Shown piece by piece: positions 32,737-41,956 of a stretch of DNA of 64,000 nt. Numbering within the stretch: position 1 is the stretch's first letter; every line of letters begins with the position of its first letter. A model generated the notes under the pieces. It saw only the letters and a program-made list of their open reading frames with translations, did no database searches and was not told the origin of the DNA. Origin of the DNA: an uncultured Paracoccaceae bacterium (GTDB taxonomy: Bacteria > Pseudomonadota > Alphaproteobacteria > Rhodobacterales > Rhodobacteraceae); assembly GCA_947503965.1 (NCBI GenBank), contig CANNFU010000009.1, positions 124,001 to 188,000 on the forward strand. Direction: 5' to 3'. A program made the translations under genes and the position numbers.

Positions 32737-33216
32737 TCAAACCTTCCCTACCTCCAAAGGCTCAACGTCCGGGTTCAACCGCACCATGGCCAGGTTCAGC
32801 GCCCCTGCCACGGTCACCCACGCCAGATACGGCACAAATGCCAACCCGGCCCAGAAATCCAGCTGCCAATGCGTTACCGTGCAGCCCAGCACGGCGACCC
32901 ACAGAACCGCCATCACTGGCAGCGCCCCTTTCAGCCGCCGCAGTCCGAAAAATACCGGCGTCCAGAGCGCATTAAACGCTATCTGCATCGCCCAGAACGC
33001 CATCGCGTAGGCGCTGCCGTCCAGACCGGCAACCCTTGCGCCCGCGAAGGACATCAGCAGATAAATCGTCGTCCACGCCACGGGAAACAGCCAGTTCGGC
33101 GGCACCCATGACGGCTTGTTCAGCTTCTCGTACCACTCTCCCGGAGGGAACATGGCACCAGTCGCACCTGCGCCAAAGCATGCCGCCAGAAACATCAAGA
33201 AAAGCCAAATATCCAT
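32737..33216 (-). CDS. tspO: TspO/MBR family tryptophan-rich sensory protein
   Basis: 159 residues, five membrane helices and many tryptophans: GEWYEKLNKPSWVPPNWLFPVAWTTIYLLMSFAGARVAG, then FWAMQIAFNALWTPVFFGLRRLKGAL and WLAWVTVAGALNLAMVRLNP-type end. These are the TspO signature blocks (KPxWxPPxW, QxxxNxxWxPxFFG). In Rhodobacter sphaeroides the outer-membrane TspO affects tetrapyrrole export and down-tunes photosynthesis genes under oxygen. It follows crtB by 24 bases and so is the last gene of the crtI-crtB-tspO unit. The start at 33216 has GAAAGGGGC upstream. Confidence 0.94.
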   Translation of the reverse strand: MDIWLFLMFLAACFGAGATGAMFPPGEWYEKLNKPSWVPPNWLFPVAWTTIYLLMSFAGARVAGLDGSAYAMAFWAMQIAFNALWTPVFFGLRRLKGALPVMAVLWVAVLGCTVTHWQLDFWAGLAFVPYLAWVTVAGALNLAMVRLNPDVEPLEVGKV

Positions 33217-33240
33217 GTCAGGCCCCTTTCGGGGCAACAA

Positions 33241-34263
33241 CTACGCCATAGGGCGGTTGGTTCCAATGCCCGTCTCGCGCGCCTTCAACTCGGCCAGAAT
33301 ATCCAGCACCGATGAAGAACGCCCGGCATTGACCCGCCCCTGACTGGCCGCATCGACCAGAAACGCGACCTCGTCCAGCGGCTTGGCATAGATGACCGCC
33401 GATTTCGGCATGATCAGCGACAGACCCGTCCGTGCGCCTGATTGCATCAGCCACCCCAGCTTTTGCGCGGTCGACGTATGGGCGCGCATCGAGATGCTGT
33501 CATAGCCTTGCCGCCGCAACTGCTTGCCTATCCCGGCATAGATCAACCGCGCCGCCCAGATACCGGTACGCGCCCGCAATGGCAGTACATCAATCCCGGC
33601 CTCTGACCGGCGATACAAGCGATCGGCCTCGGCCAGCAACCGCTTGACTAGCTTGCGCACATCGTTGGTGGGCAGCGGCTCGCGCACAAAATTCACCGGA
33701 TCAATCCCGGCTTCCGCCAGCCAATCGAGCGGCAGATAGATCCGGCCCATCCGGGCGTCTTCCCCCACATCGCGGGCGATATTGGTCAATTGCATGGCGA
33801 CGCCCAGATCACAGGCGCGCGCCAGTGCATCCGCATCGCGCACGCGCATCAGCACGCACATCATGGCGCCCACTGCGGCGGCGACACGGGCTGAATAGTC
33901 TCTAACACCGCTTAACGTGTCATAGCGATGCTCTGCCGCGTCCCATGCCAACCCTTCCAGCAGGGCCTCTGGCAAGGCGCGGGGCATCTCGAATTCCTCG
34001 ACAATCGCAGTAAACGCTCGGTCCTCTGGCGCATCCTTGGGGCGGCCTGCATAAGCCAGTTCCAGCCGTTCTTGCAGGCGAAACACGGCCCCCGCCTGAT
34101 ACTCACCCTCATCCACCTCATCATCCGCCAAGCGGCAGAATGCATAGAGCGCCAGCGCGGGGTCACGGACCTTCGCGGGCAAGAGTTGGGAGGCGGCATG
34201 AAACGACAGCGACCCGTGGCGGATCGCCTCTTTGCAGTGGTCAAGATCGTCAGGTCGGATCAT
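33241..34263 (-). CDS. crtB: Phytoene synthase
   Basis: 340 residues. AFCRLADDEVDEGEYQ carries the first Asp-rich substrate/Mg motif (DDEVDE), LTNIARDVGEDARMGRIYLP is the second (the D-x3-D motif), and the FHAASQLLP opening is typical. The enzyme joins two geranylgeranyl diphosphates to phytoene. Its start overlaps the crtI stop (ATGA). The final 40 residues (VAFLVDAASQG..., SVLDILAELKARET) are a little longer than the classic family. Confidence 0.95.
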   Translation of the reverse strand: MIRPDDLDHCKEAIRHGSLSFHAASQLLPAKVRDPALALYAFCRLADDEVDEGEYQAGAVFRLQERLELAYAGRPKDAPEDRAFTAIVEEFEMPRALPEALLEGLAWDAAEHRYDTLSGVRDYSARVAAAVGAMMCVLMRVRDADALARACDLGVAMQLTNIARDVGEDARMGRIYLPLDWLAEAGIDPVNFVREPLPTNDVRKLVKRLLAEADRLYRRSEAGIDVLPLRARTGIWAARLIYAGIGKQLRRQGYDSISMRAHTSTAQKLGWLMQSGARTGLSLIMPKSAVIYAKPLDEVAFLVDAASQGRVNAGRSSSVLDILAELKARETGIGTNRPMA

Positions 34264-35798
34264 TCGGCTGCCATTTTCAGTTCGGGTTGCGCCGGAGCGT
34301 CGGGTACCAGTTTACCCAGCACCTCAGCGCTGGAGATGACCCCCGGCACGCCTGCGCCGGGATGGGTGCCTGCCCCCACCAGAAACAGGCCCTTGGCCTC
34401 TTCACTGATGTTATGGGGGCGGAACCATGCCGATTGCAGGATGCGGGGTTCAATCGAAAAGCCGGAGCCGTTGGGCGACAGGTAGCGGTCGCGGAAATCG
34501 GCGGGGGTCAGGGTCATTTCGGTGCTGATGTGGCTGGCGAAACCGGGCAGGTATTTTTCGACCTCGGCTTGCACCTTGGCTTTGTATGCTCGGGTTTCAG
34601 TTTCCCAATCGACGGGATCATCGAAGCCCAGATGCGGCACCGGCGACAGCACGTAGAACGTATCATCCCCGGCGGGCGCCACGCTTGGATCAGTGCGTGA
34701 AGGCCGATGAATATAAAGGCTCATGTCATCGGCCAGCTTGCCCTTGATGAAGATGTCCTTCAGCAGGCCTTCGTAGCGGGGCGCGTTGGTGATCGTGTGG
34801 TGCCCCACATCCGGCCACATCTGCGCGGTGCCTTTGGTGCCGAAATACCAAACGAAGAGCCCCATCGACCAGCGGCGCGATGTCAGTTTGCGGTCGGTCC
34901 AGCGTTTGCGCGGTTTTCGGCGGAGCAGCCGCTGATAGGTATGCCCGGCATCTGCGTTGCTGACGACCAATGGCGCTTGGATCACTTCACCATCGGTCAG
35001 GCGGACGCCTTTTGCGGCCTCACCTTCGACCAGAATTTCGTCTACTTCGACCCCGTGGCGGACATGCCCGCCTTGCGACCGGATGACCTTGACCATCGCA
35101 TCCGCAATCGCCTGCACTCCGCCCATGGCGTAATGCACGCCGAATTCCTTCTCAAGATATGCCACAAGGGCATACATCGACGTCACATGGCGCGGATCGC
35201 CGCCGATGAAAAGCGGGTGGAATGACAGCGCCATGCGCAGGCGCGCGTCCTTTACCCGGCGTTTGGCCAGCCCAAGGATCGACTGATCGGCGCGCAGCAT
35301 CGCAAATTGCGGCAGTACCTTGATCGTTTCCCACAGCCGATGCATCGGCTTGGCAACCATACCTTCGAAGCCCAGGACATAGCGGCGCTCGCTATCCTTC
35401 AGAAACTTCTTGTATCCCTTCACATCACCGGGGCTGAGGCGGGCGACCTCTGCCAGCATCGCGTCCGTGTCCTGCCGGGCGGTGAAGGTGGATCCGTCGG
35501 GCCAGCGCACCTCGTAAAAAGGGTCCATCGGGCGCAGATCGACATCTTTGTGAAAGTCGCGCCCGCAGGCCGCCCAAAGCTGTTCATAGACCTGCGGCAC
35601 CGTAATAATCGTCGGCCCAAGGTCGAATCGATGTCCATCCTGCGTGACAGATGACCCCCGCCCACCCGGCCGATCCAGCCGGTCAAGTACGGTCACCGCG
35701 TAGCCTTTGGCCCCCAGACGCATAGCCGCCGCAAGACCACCAAGGCCTGCACCTATAACAATCGCTGCGTTTGAGTCGGTTTCCGAATGTGTCAGCAT
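34260..35798 (-). CDS. crtI: Phytoene desaturase
   Basis: 512 residues of the FAD-dependent CrtI family: the dinucleotide fold AAIVIGAGLGGLAAAMRLGAKGYAVTVLDRLDRPGGRGSSVTQDGHRFDLGPTII at residues 10-66, AIADAMVKVIRSQGGHVRHGVEVDEILV in the middle, and the C-terminal FLVGAGTHPGAGVPGVISSAEVLGKLV. It introduces the conjugated double bonds of neurosporene or lycopene. First gene of the crtI-crtB-tspO unit. A PpsR box (35814-35831) starts 16 bases before the ATG, so oxygen and light control are expected. Confidence 0.95.
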   Translation of the reverse strand: MLTHSETDSNAAIVIGAGLGGLAAAMRLGAKGYAVTVLDRLDRPGGRGSSVTQDGHRFDLGPTIITVPQVYEQLWAACGRDFHKDVDLRPMDPFYEVRWPDGSTFTARQDTDAMLAEVARLSPGDVKGYKKFLKDSERRYVLGFEGMVAKPMHRLWETIKVLPQFAMLRADQSILGLAKRRVKDARLRMALSFHPLFIGGDPRHVTSMYALVAYLEKEFGVHYAMGGVQAIADAMVKVIRSQGGHVRHGVEVDEILVEGEAAKGVRLTDGEVIQAPLVVSNADAGHTYQRLLRRKPRKRWTDRKLTSRRWSMGLFVWYFGTKGTAQMWPDVGHHTITNAPRYEGLLKDIFIKGKLADDMSLYIHRPSRTDPSVAPAGDDTFYVLSPVPHLGFDDPVDWETETRAYKAKVQAEVEKYLPGFASHISTEMTLTPADFRDRYLSPNGSGFSIEPRILQSAWFRPHNISEEAKGLFLVGAGTHPGAGVPGVISSAEVLGKLVPDAPAQPELKMAAE

Positions 35799-35813
35799 AG
35801 GTTCACACTAACA

Positions 35814-35831
35814 TGTAAACTCAAGTTGACA
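35814..35831. promoter_or_regulatory. PpsR (CrtJ) binding box, crtI side
   Basis: TGT-N12-ACA with perfect half-sites (TGTAAACTCAAGTTGACA), immediately upstream of the crtI start. The right half contains TTGACA, a possible -35 for the plus strand. Confidence 0.8.
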
Positions 35832-35869
35832 ATTCCTAACGTCACCATCTTCCCAAAACGGGTCTGATA

Positions 35870-35887
35870 TGTCAGGGTAAATTGACA
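35870..35887. promoter_or_regulatory. PpsR (CrtJ) binding box, crtA side
   Basis: TGT-N12-ACA with perfect half-sites (TGTCAGGGTAAATTGACA), 22 bases before the crtA GTG start and 56 bases from the first box, spacing that would allow two PpsR tetramers or a loop across the divergent promoters. Confidence 0.8.
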
Positions 35888-35909
35888 CTCCTCGCCAAGG
35901 TGCATCTTT

Positions 35910-36617
35910 GTGACTCAGATCGTCAGCCTTTCATTCTATCGTTTTTCCGGGTTTTCCGGACGGGCCTGGGCGCTGATGATGATGGGTGCAGCCAGACCCG
36001 CCTTGGCACGCACCCCGGACATCAAGTTCTGGAAACTCTGTGGGGCCGGCAAGGGCGAAGGATTCAATCCAACAGTGAACCCCTACACCATCGCGATCCT
36101 TGCCACATGGGACAGCGCAGAACTGGCACAAGACCGCACCGCCAACACGCCGATTTTTCAACGCTATCGCAAGCGTAGTGTCGAAGACTGGACCGTGTTC
36201 CTGCAACCCCGCTCCGTCAGGGGCGCGTGGGGCGGCAGCGCACCCTTCACGGCGGCTGACGCACCTGCTGACGGCCCGATGGCGGCATTGACCCGCGCCT
36301 CGATCCGTAAATCCGCAATCCTGCAATTCTGGAAACAGGTGCCCGACATTTCCGCCAATATCGGGGCAGACCCCAACGTGATGTTCAAGGCGGGGATCGG
36401 CGAATTGCCGATGCTGGACCAGATCACCTTTTCCATTTGGCCCGACAAGGCCACGATGGACGGGTTCGCCCGCACCGGCCCACATGGTGCCGCGATCAAG
36501 GCTGTCCGTGCAGGCAACTGGTTTTCCGAAGAACTCTTTGCCCGTTTCGCCGTCCATTCCGACCGGGGCACATGGAACGGCACCTCGCCCCTTGCCAAAC
36601 TATCGGAGGCCGCATGA
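35910..36617 (+). CDS. crtA: Spheroidene monooxygenase
   Basis: 235 residues. VSLSFYRFSGFSGRAWALMMMGAARPALARTPDIKFWKLCGAGKGEGFNP is the conserved CrtA N-terminus, and LGELPMLDQITFSIWP-type and WFSEELFARFAVHSDRGTWNG blocks follow. The enzyme uses oxygen to make spheroidenone and related ketocarotenoids. GTG start at 35910; the whole family N-terminus depends on it. The stop overlaps bchI (ATGA). Presence of crtA implies carotenoids of the spheroidene series, although crtC, crtD and crtF lie outside this window. Confidence 0.93.
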   Translation: MTQIVSLSFYRFSGFSGRAWALMMMGAARPALARTPDIKFWKLCGAGKGEGFNPTVNPYTIAILATWDSAELAQDRTANTPIFQRYRKRSVEDWTVFLQPRSVRGAWGGSAPFTAADAPADGPMAALTRASIRKSAILQFWKQVPDISANIGADPNVMFKAGIGELPMLDQITFSIWPDKATMDGFARTGPHGAAIKAVRAGNWFSEELFARFAVHSDRGTWNGTSPLAKLSEAA

Positions 36618-37615
36618 CCCCCTTCCCCTTCTCCGCCATCGTCGGCCAGGACGAGATGAAGCGCGCCATGATCTTGACCGCCATCGACGGCTCCATCGGT
36701 GGCGTGCTGGTCTTTGGCGACAGGGGCACCGGCAAATCCACCGCCGTCCGCGCGCTGGCCGCCCTGCTGCCACCAATCAAGGCAATCAAGAACTGTCCCG
36801 TGAACAGCGCCAAGGCCGCCGAAGTGCCGGGTTGGGCTAACCTCAAAACCAAGCGCGTCCATGAAACCCCGACACCTGTGGTCGATCTGCCGCTGGGCGC
36901 GACAGAGGATCGGGTGACCGGCGCGCTCGACATCGAAAAGGCGCTGACGAAGGGTGAAAAGGCCTTCCAGCCGGGGCTGCTGGCCAAGGCAAACCGCGGC
37001 TACCTATATATTGATGAGGTCAACCTGCTTGAGGACCACATCGTCGATCTCCTGCTCGACGTCGCCCAATCCGGTGAAAACGTGGTGGAGCGCGAGGGGC
37101 TTTCTATCCGCCATCCGGCTAGGTTTGTTCTGGTCGGGTCCGGCAACCCGGAGGAAGGTGAACTGCGCCCACAACTGCTCGACCGGTTTGGTCTGTCGGT
37201 CGAAGTCACGTCACCCAAGGAAATCGACACCCGCGTCGAGGTCATCAAACGCCGCGATGCGTTCGAAAACGACAATGCGGCCTTTATGCTGCGCTGGCAG
37301 GCCGAAGATGCCGCTATCCGCGACCGCATTCTCAAGGCGCGCAAGTCTCTAACAAAGCTCAAAACACCCGAAAAGACTCTGACAGACGTCGCCGAACTGT
37401 GCCTCGCGCTTGGTTCGGACGGGTTGCGTGGTGAACTAACGTTGCTGAAGGCCGCGCGCGCCTATGCCGCATGGCGCGACGACACCGCGCTGACCCGTGC
37501 GCATATTCGTGATGTGGCCCCGATGGCGTTGCGCCACCGCCTGCGCCGCGATCCTCTGGATGAAGCGGGCGGCGGGACACGGGTTGCGCGGACCGTGGAA
37601 GACGTTCTTGGATAG
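36614..37615 (+). CDS. bchI: Magnesium chelatase subunit BchI
   Basis: 333-residue AAA+ ATPase: FSAIVGQDEMKRAMILTAID, the Walker A GDRGTGKST at 35-43, Walker B YLYIDEVNLLEDHIVD, and ARFVLVGSGNPEEGELRPQLLDRFGLSVEV (the sensor and arginine finger region). With BchD and BchH it inserts Mg into protoporphyrin IX using ATP. The ATG at 36614 overlaps the crtA stop; the longer frame reading upstream into crtA is discarded. Confidence 0.97.
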   Translation: MTPFPFSAIVGQDEMKRAMILTAIDGSIGGVLVFGDRGTGKSTAVRALAALLPPIKAIKNCPVNSAKAAEVPGWANLKTKRVHETPTPVVDLPLGATEDRVTGALDIEKALTKGEKAFQPGLLAKANRGYLYIDEVNLLEDHIVDLLLDVAQSGENVVEREGLSIRHPARFVLVGSGNPEEGELRPQLLDRFGLSVEVTSPKEIDTRVEVIKRRDAFENDNAAFMLRWQAEDAAIRDRILKARKSLTKLKTPEKTLTDVAELCLALGSDGLRGELTLLKAARAYAAWRDDTALTRAHIRDVAPMALRHRLRRDPLDEAGGGTRVARTVEDVLG

Positions 37616-39269
37616 CTGGCAACAGGCCACGCTGGCGCTGCAATTGCTGGCGATTGATCCGGGGCTCGGCGGGGTCACGATCCGCGCCCGATCCGGACCA
37701 GTCCGCGATGCGTTGCTCAAGCAGGTCGATCCCGACGCCAAACGCATCCATCCCGCCATATCTGACGAAGCACTGTTTGGTGGGCTTGATCTGTCGGCCA
37801 CATTGACGACCGGGCATCTAGTACAGGAGCAGGGTCTTCTTGCCACGCCCGGTCCCATGATCCTTGCGATGGCCGAACGGGCACCCGTGCGGCTGGCCGC
37901 GCATCTGGCGGTGGCCTTGGACAAAAACACAGGGCATACGCTCATCGCACTCGACGAAGGGGCCGAACCCGACGAGATGCTTGACCCCAAGCTTGCCGAA
38001 CGGCTGGCGTTCCACATAGACCTGTCCGATATAGCGCTGCGCGACATCTCCACCGAACCGCCCGGCAAGGCCGGGCAGCCCCCGACCGCCCCCATGGGCG
38101 GGGGCTTCACCCCCACCCGCGGTCGGGCACTGCCCTCTGTTCCGCCAGACATCATTGACCAAATCACCCGCATCGCATCTGACCTTGGCATCGACAGCCT
38201 CCGCGCCCCGCTCTTCGCCCTGCGCGCGGCTAAGGCCCAAGCGATCCTGAACGACCGGGACCACATCACCACCGAAGACATCGAAACCGCTTGCGCCCTG
38301 ACCCTCGCCCACCGCGCAACCCGCATCCCCGAACCTCAGCCGCAAGAGCCCGAGGCCCCACCGCCAGAGCAAACGGAGAACCAAAACACCGAAGACACGC
38401 TCGATCTCCCCGACGAACTGCTGCTCGACGCGGTCCGCGCACTCCTCCCCGACAACCTGCTTGACCGGCTGGCGGCACAAAAGGCGCGTCAGGGGCGCGG
38501 TAACGGCACGGGCGCAGCGCGCAAGGGCAACCGGCGCGGCCGCCCGCTGCCATCCCGCGCGGGCAAACTCAGCGATGGGGCGCGGATCGATATCATTGGC
38601 ACCCTGCGCACCGCCGCCCCATGGCAAACGATCCGGCGCAACGCGACCGGACGCGACGGCCTGCACATCCGCCCCAGCGATTTCCGCATCAAACGGTTCG
38701 AAGAGAAATCAGACCGGCTGCTGATCTTCACCGTCGATGCCTCCGGCTCTGCCGCGCTGACCCGGCTGGCAGAGGCGAAAGGGGCCGTCGAACTCCTGCT
38801 CGCCCAAGCCTATGCGCGGCGGGATCACGTGGCGCTGGTCGCGTTCCGTGGAACCGAGGCCGAACTGCTGCTTCCCCCAACCCGATCCCTCGTGCAAACC
38901 AAACGCCGCCTTGCAGGCTTGCCCGGCGGTGGTGGCACGCCACTGGCCGCTGGCATGGTCGCCGCCTTCGAACAAGCCACCCACGCGACGCGCAAGGGTC
39001 TGACCCCCACTATCGCCATCCTGACCGACGGGCGTGCCAATATCGCACTCGACGGAACCGCTGACCGCAAACAGGCCGCGACCGATGCCCAGCAGATCGC
39101 CAAGGTACTACGCGCCCACGGCATCGATGCCATTGTCATTGACACCGGCAACCGGCCCGAACCGGCCCTGCGGAACCTCGCGCAGACACTGGACGCCGCC
39201 TATCTGCCTTTGCCCCGCGCCGATGCGCACAGGCTGTCGCAATCCGTCGCCACGGCGCTTGGCGACTGA
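37560..39269 (+). CDS. bchD: Magnesium chelatase subunit BchD
   Basis: About 569 residues. The N-terminal AAA+ half is diverged, LLAIDPGLGGVTIRARSGPVRD..., without a good Walker A, as usual for BchD. A Pro/Glu-rich acidic linker (about 278-305: PEPQPQEPEAPPPEQ) precedes a basic GNGTGAARKGNRRGRP region, then a C-terminal von Willebrand A domain, LLIFTVDASGSAALTRLAEAKGAVE (MIDAS DxSxS), with LPGGGGTPLAAG and TDGRAN. It forms the chelatase motor with BchI. The start is uncertain: ATG 37560, inside the end of bchI, or TTG 37608; homologues start close to SWQQATLALQ, so either could be right. Confidence 0.92.
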   Translation: MKRAAGHGLRGPWKTFLDSWQQATLALQLLAIDPGLGGVTIRARSGPVRDALLKQVDPDAKRIHPAISDEALFGGLDLSATLTTGHLVQEQGLLATPGPMILAMAERAPVRLAAHLAVALDKNTGHTLIALDEGAEPDEMLDPKLAERLAFHIDLSDIALRDISTEPPGKAGQPPTAPMGGGFTPTRGRALPSVPPDIIDQITRIASDLGIDSLRAPLFALRAAKAQAILNDRDHITTEDIETACALTLAHRATRIPEPQPQEPEAPPPEQTENQNTEDTLDLPDELLLDAVRALLPDNLLDRLAAQKARQGRGNGTGAARKGNRRGRPLPSRAGKLSDGARIDIIGTLRTAAPWQTIRRNATGRDGLHIRPSDFRIKRFEEKSDRLLIFTVDASGSAALTRLAEAKGAVELLLAQAYARRDHVALVAFRGTEAELLLPPTRSLVQTKRRLAGLPGGGGTPLAAGMVAAFEQATHATRKGLTPTIAILTDGRANIALDGTADRKQAATDAQQIAKVLRAHGIDAIVIDTGNRPEPALRNLAQTLDAAYLPLPRADAHRLSQSVATALGD

Positions 39270-40115
39270 ATGCGCTGGCCCCCGGACCCGGCCATCTGGC
39301 CCCTGACCGAACATTCCCGGCAAGTCCTGCACCGTCCACACCGCTGGCACGTACAGGAACATGGGACAGGCGACACGATCCTGCTGATCCACGGGGCAGG
39401 CGGCGCCACGCAAAGTTTTCGCGGTCTCTTTCCACTTTTGGCGCAGGACCACCATGTCGTCATGTTCGACCTGCCCGGCCAGGGCTTTACCCAGCTTGGC
39501 GGGCAACAGCGCTGCGGGCTGGATCATATGTCAGAGGATATCCTGAGCCTGATCCGGCACGAGGGCTGGAGCCCTACCCAGATCGTCGGCCACTCCGCCG
39601 GGGCCGCCATTGCGTTACGGTTATGCGAACTCGGCCTGCGCCCGGCAAAGGGGATCGTGGGCATCAACGCCGCTTTGGGCAAGTTCAAGGGTGTCGCCGG
39701 GTGGCTCTTTCCCATGATGGCGAAGGCACTGGCGGTAACCCCCTTCAGCGCCAGCATGTTCGCGGCAACGACAACCCGCAGCAGCGTGCGCAATCTGATC
39801 CGCGGGACAGGGTCAACCTTGGATCAGGACGGGCTGGAGCTTTACTACCGGCTTGCGACTGACCGGGGCCATGTGGATGCAACACTGTCAATGATGGCGC
39901 AATGGTCGCTGGAGGGCCTTCTTTCACGGCTGAACCAGATCAATGCGCCGGTGCATCTGATCACCGGGTTGAACGATACGGCAGTGCCGCCCGGTGTCAG
40001 CCGCGATGCCGCAGCATTGCTGCCGAAGGCCAAACTGACGGAACTGCCCAATCTGGGCCATCTGGCCCATGAAGAAGCGCCCGACCTGATCGCCCAAACC
40101 ATCCTTGGCACATGA
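39270..40115 (+). CDS. bchO: BchO, alpha/beta hydrolase of the photosynthesis cluster
   Basis: 281 residues. ILLIHGAGGATQSFRGLFPLLAQDHHVVMFDLPGQGFT is the N-terminal oxyanion-turn and strand; IVGHSAGAAIALRL supplies the nucleophile Ser; LPNLGHLAHEEAPDLIA near the end supplies the catalytic His. BchO sits after bchID in most purple bacteria and is described as a putative Mg chelatase accessory protein; its reaction is unknown. The ATG follows the bchD stop directly. Confidence 0.93.
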   Translation: MRWPPDPAIWPLTEHSRQVLHRPHRWHVQEHGTGDTILLIHGAGGATQSFRGLFPLLAQDHHVVMFDLPGQGFTQLGGQQRCGLDHMSEDILSLIRHEGWSPTQIVGHSAGAAIALRLCELGLRPAKGIVGINAALGKFKGVAGWLFPMMAKALAVTPFSASMFAATTTRSSVRNLIRGTGSTLDQDGLELYYRLATDRGHVDATLSMMAQWSLEGLLSRLNQINAPVHLITGLNDTAVPPGVSRDAAALLPKAKLTELPNLGHLAHEEAPDLIAQTILGT

Positions 40116-40116
40116 A

Positions 40117-40148
40117 AAAGGCCGCCACGATCTCTCGTAGCGGCCCAA
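40117..40148. terminator. Bidirectional terminator between bchO and cycA
   Basis: GGCCGCCACGA and TCGTAGCGGCC pair with one bulged base around a TCTC loop; A-rich (AAAAA) and A-run sequences flank both sides, giving T tracts in both transcripts. It lies between convergent genes. Confidence 0.65.
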
Positions 40149-40167
40149 AAACATCGTAACGCGAAAT

Positions 40168-40626
40168 CTAGTTTGTCGCGGCAGCCTCATCGGCAAATGT
40201 CGCCAGATAGGCATACAGGTCATAGGCCTGCGCCTCTTCGCGCACCTGATAGGCCATCTTGCCACGGGCACGACGGTTATCCAACGTTTCGCGCAGCCAG
40301 CCAGTTGGGTCCTGCACATAACCAACGAAAGATTCTTCCGTCCAGACGGTGTCAGCCTCACCCAGCTCGATCAGCGCATCGCTGTAGCGGAAATCCTCGA
40401 CCGAACCCATGGTGCGGCCTGCGATCCCATACAGGTTCGGGCCTGTGCGGGCATTGCGGCCTGCAAGAACTTCGCCGGATGCATCAGCAACCACGTGGCA
40501 TGCAACGCACTGACGGTTGAATTGTTCTTCACCGGCGGCGACATCGCCTTGAGTGGATGCATGCCCATCAGCAAAGGCAGGTGCCGAAAGAACAGCAAGG
40601 GCTGCTGCAATTGTAAAACGCTTCAT
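40168..40626 (-). CDS. cycA: Cytochrome c2 (cytochrome c-550 type)
   Basis: 152 residues: a Sec signal peptide (MKRFTIAAALAVLSAPAFA), the haem site CVACH at 40-44, then GPNLYGIAGRTMGSVEDFRYSDALIELGE, and the axial Met in GKMAYQV. This soluble periplasmic carrier donates electrons to the photooxidised reaction centre and links it with the bc1 complex. Its own promoter region of about 110 bases separates it from hemA, which is transcribed the same way upstream. The tail EEAQAYDLYAYLATFADEAAATN is typical of the class. Confidence 0.93.
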   Translation of the reverse strand: MKRFTIAAALAVLSAPAFADGHASTQGDVAAGEEQFNRQCVACHVVADASGEVLAGRNARTGPNLYGIAGRTMGSVEDFRYSDALIELGEADTVWTEESFVGYVQDPTGWLRETLDNRRARGKMAYQVREEAQAYDLYAYLATFADEAAATN

Positions 40627-40737
40627 GATCGTATTCCTCTTCGATCTGGTTCTGTGACCGTTGCCCCAGTCGGAGGGCAATGTAATGCATCAGGGCAGCC
40701 GGTCCACCCCTTGCGTAAAAAGTTTGCGTTATCAGCG

Positions 40738-41952
40738 TTAAGCCACCGCGTGGGCAAGGGCGCATTGGCGCCAAAGCACACTAAGCGCGTTGATAAGATG
40801 ATCAATATCCGCATCCGTATGCAGCGGCGATGGGGTGAACCGCAACCGCTCTGTCCCTTTGGGCACAGTCGGATAATTGATCGGCTGCACATAAATATCC
40901 CATTCCCGCATCAGATAATCGGCCAGCATGCGGGTTTTGACCGGGTCCTTGATCAGCACAGGCACGATATGGCTTTCGTTGTGCATATGCGGAATGCCTT
41001 CGCGGTCCAATGCGGCACGCAGGCGGGCGACCTGACGGCGTTGCTTGGCACGCTCCATCTCGGACTCTTTCAGATACGCGATGGATGTGCGGGCCGCCGC
41101 CGCCACCGCAGGGGGCAAAGCCGTGGTAAAGATAAAGCCCGACGCAAAGCTGCGGATAAAGTCGCACAGCGCGGCAGATCCGGTGATATACCCACCCACA
41201 ACGCCGAATGCCTTGCCCAGCGTCCCTTCGATCAGCGTGATCCGGTCTGCCAGACCTTCGCGTTCGCTCACACCACCGCCGCGTGGGCCGTACATGCCCA
41301 CAGCATGCACCTCATCCAGATAGGTCATGGCACCGTATTTTTCGGCCACTTCGACGATTTCGCGGATCGGGGCGATATCGCCATCCATCGAATAGACGCT
41401 TTCGAACGCGACGATCTTGGGCACATCCGCAGGCAAAGTGCGCAGCTTCATCTCCAGATCATGCGGGTCGTTGTGTTTCCAGATGACCTTTTGGCACTTC
41501 GAATGGCGGATACCTTCGATCATGGACGCATGGTTGCCCGCATCCGACAGGATCACACAATCCTTCAGCCGGCTGCCCAAGGTGCTTAACGCGGCCCAGT
41601 TCGACACGTAACCGCTGGTGAACAGCAACGCCGCCTCTTTGCCATGCAGGTCGGCCAGTTCCCGTTCCAGCAGCAGATGATCATGGTTCGTGCCGCTGAT
41701 ATTGCGGGTGCCACCGGCGCCGGTGCCTGTCCGCTCGACCGCTTCGCACATGGCTTCGATGACTTTCGGATGCTGGCCCATGCCCAGATAGTCGTTCGAA
41801 CACCAGACGGTGACATCCCGCACGCCGTTCTCATCATGGTTTGCCGCGCGCGGAAACTTTCCGCACTGCCGCTCAAGCTCTGCAAAGTAGCGATAGTTAC
41901 CCTCATTCTTGAGCGTGTTGAGTTGTTCGTTGAAAAGGGCGTCAAAGTCCAT
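40738..41952 (-). CDS. hemA: 5-aminolevulinate synthase
   Basis: 404 residues, PLP-dependent alpha-oxoamine synthase. The key parts are [34 protein letters not shown], the [10 protein letters not shown] strand and the PLP lysine K247 in EGTLGKAFG. It condenses glycine and succinyl-CoA, the first step of tetrapyrrole synthesis. It is the last gene of the leftward puh-acsF unit, four bases after puhE, so tetrapyrrole entry is tied to photosynthesis expression. A second hemA copy elsewhere is common in this family. Confidence 0.97.
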   Translation of the reverse strand: MDFDALFNEQLNTLKNEGNYRYFAELERQCGKFPRAANHDENGVRDVTVWCSNDYLGMGQHPKVIEAMCEAVERTGTGAGGTRNISGTNHDHLLLERELADLHGKEAALLFTSGYVSNWAALSTLGSRLKDCVILSDAGNHASMIEGIRHSKCQKVIWKHNDPHDLEMKLRTLPADVPKIVAFESVYSMDGDIAPIREIVEVAEKYGAMTYLDEVHAVGMYGPRGGGVSEREGLADRITLIEGTLGKAFGVVGGYITGSAALCDFIRSFASGFIFTTALPPAVAAAARTSIAYLKESEMERAKQRRQVARLRAALDREGIPHMHNESHIVPVLIKDPVKTRMLADYLMREWDIYVQPINYPTVPKGTERLRFTPSPLHTDADIDHLINALSVLWRQCALAHAVA

Positions 41953-41956
41953 GCGT

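Noticed and set aside
35826-35862. TTGACA within the first crt PpsR box as -35 of a crtA promoter
   Set aside because: No acceptable -10 at 16-18 bases.
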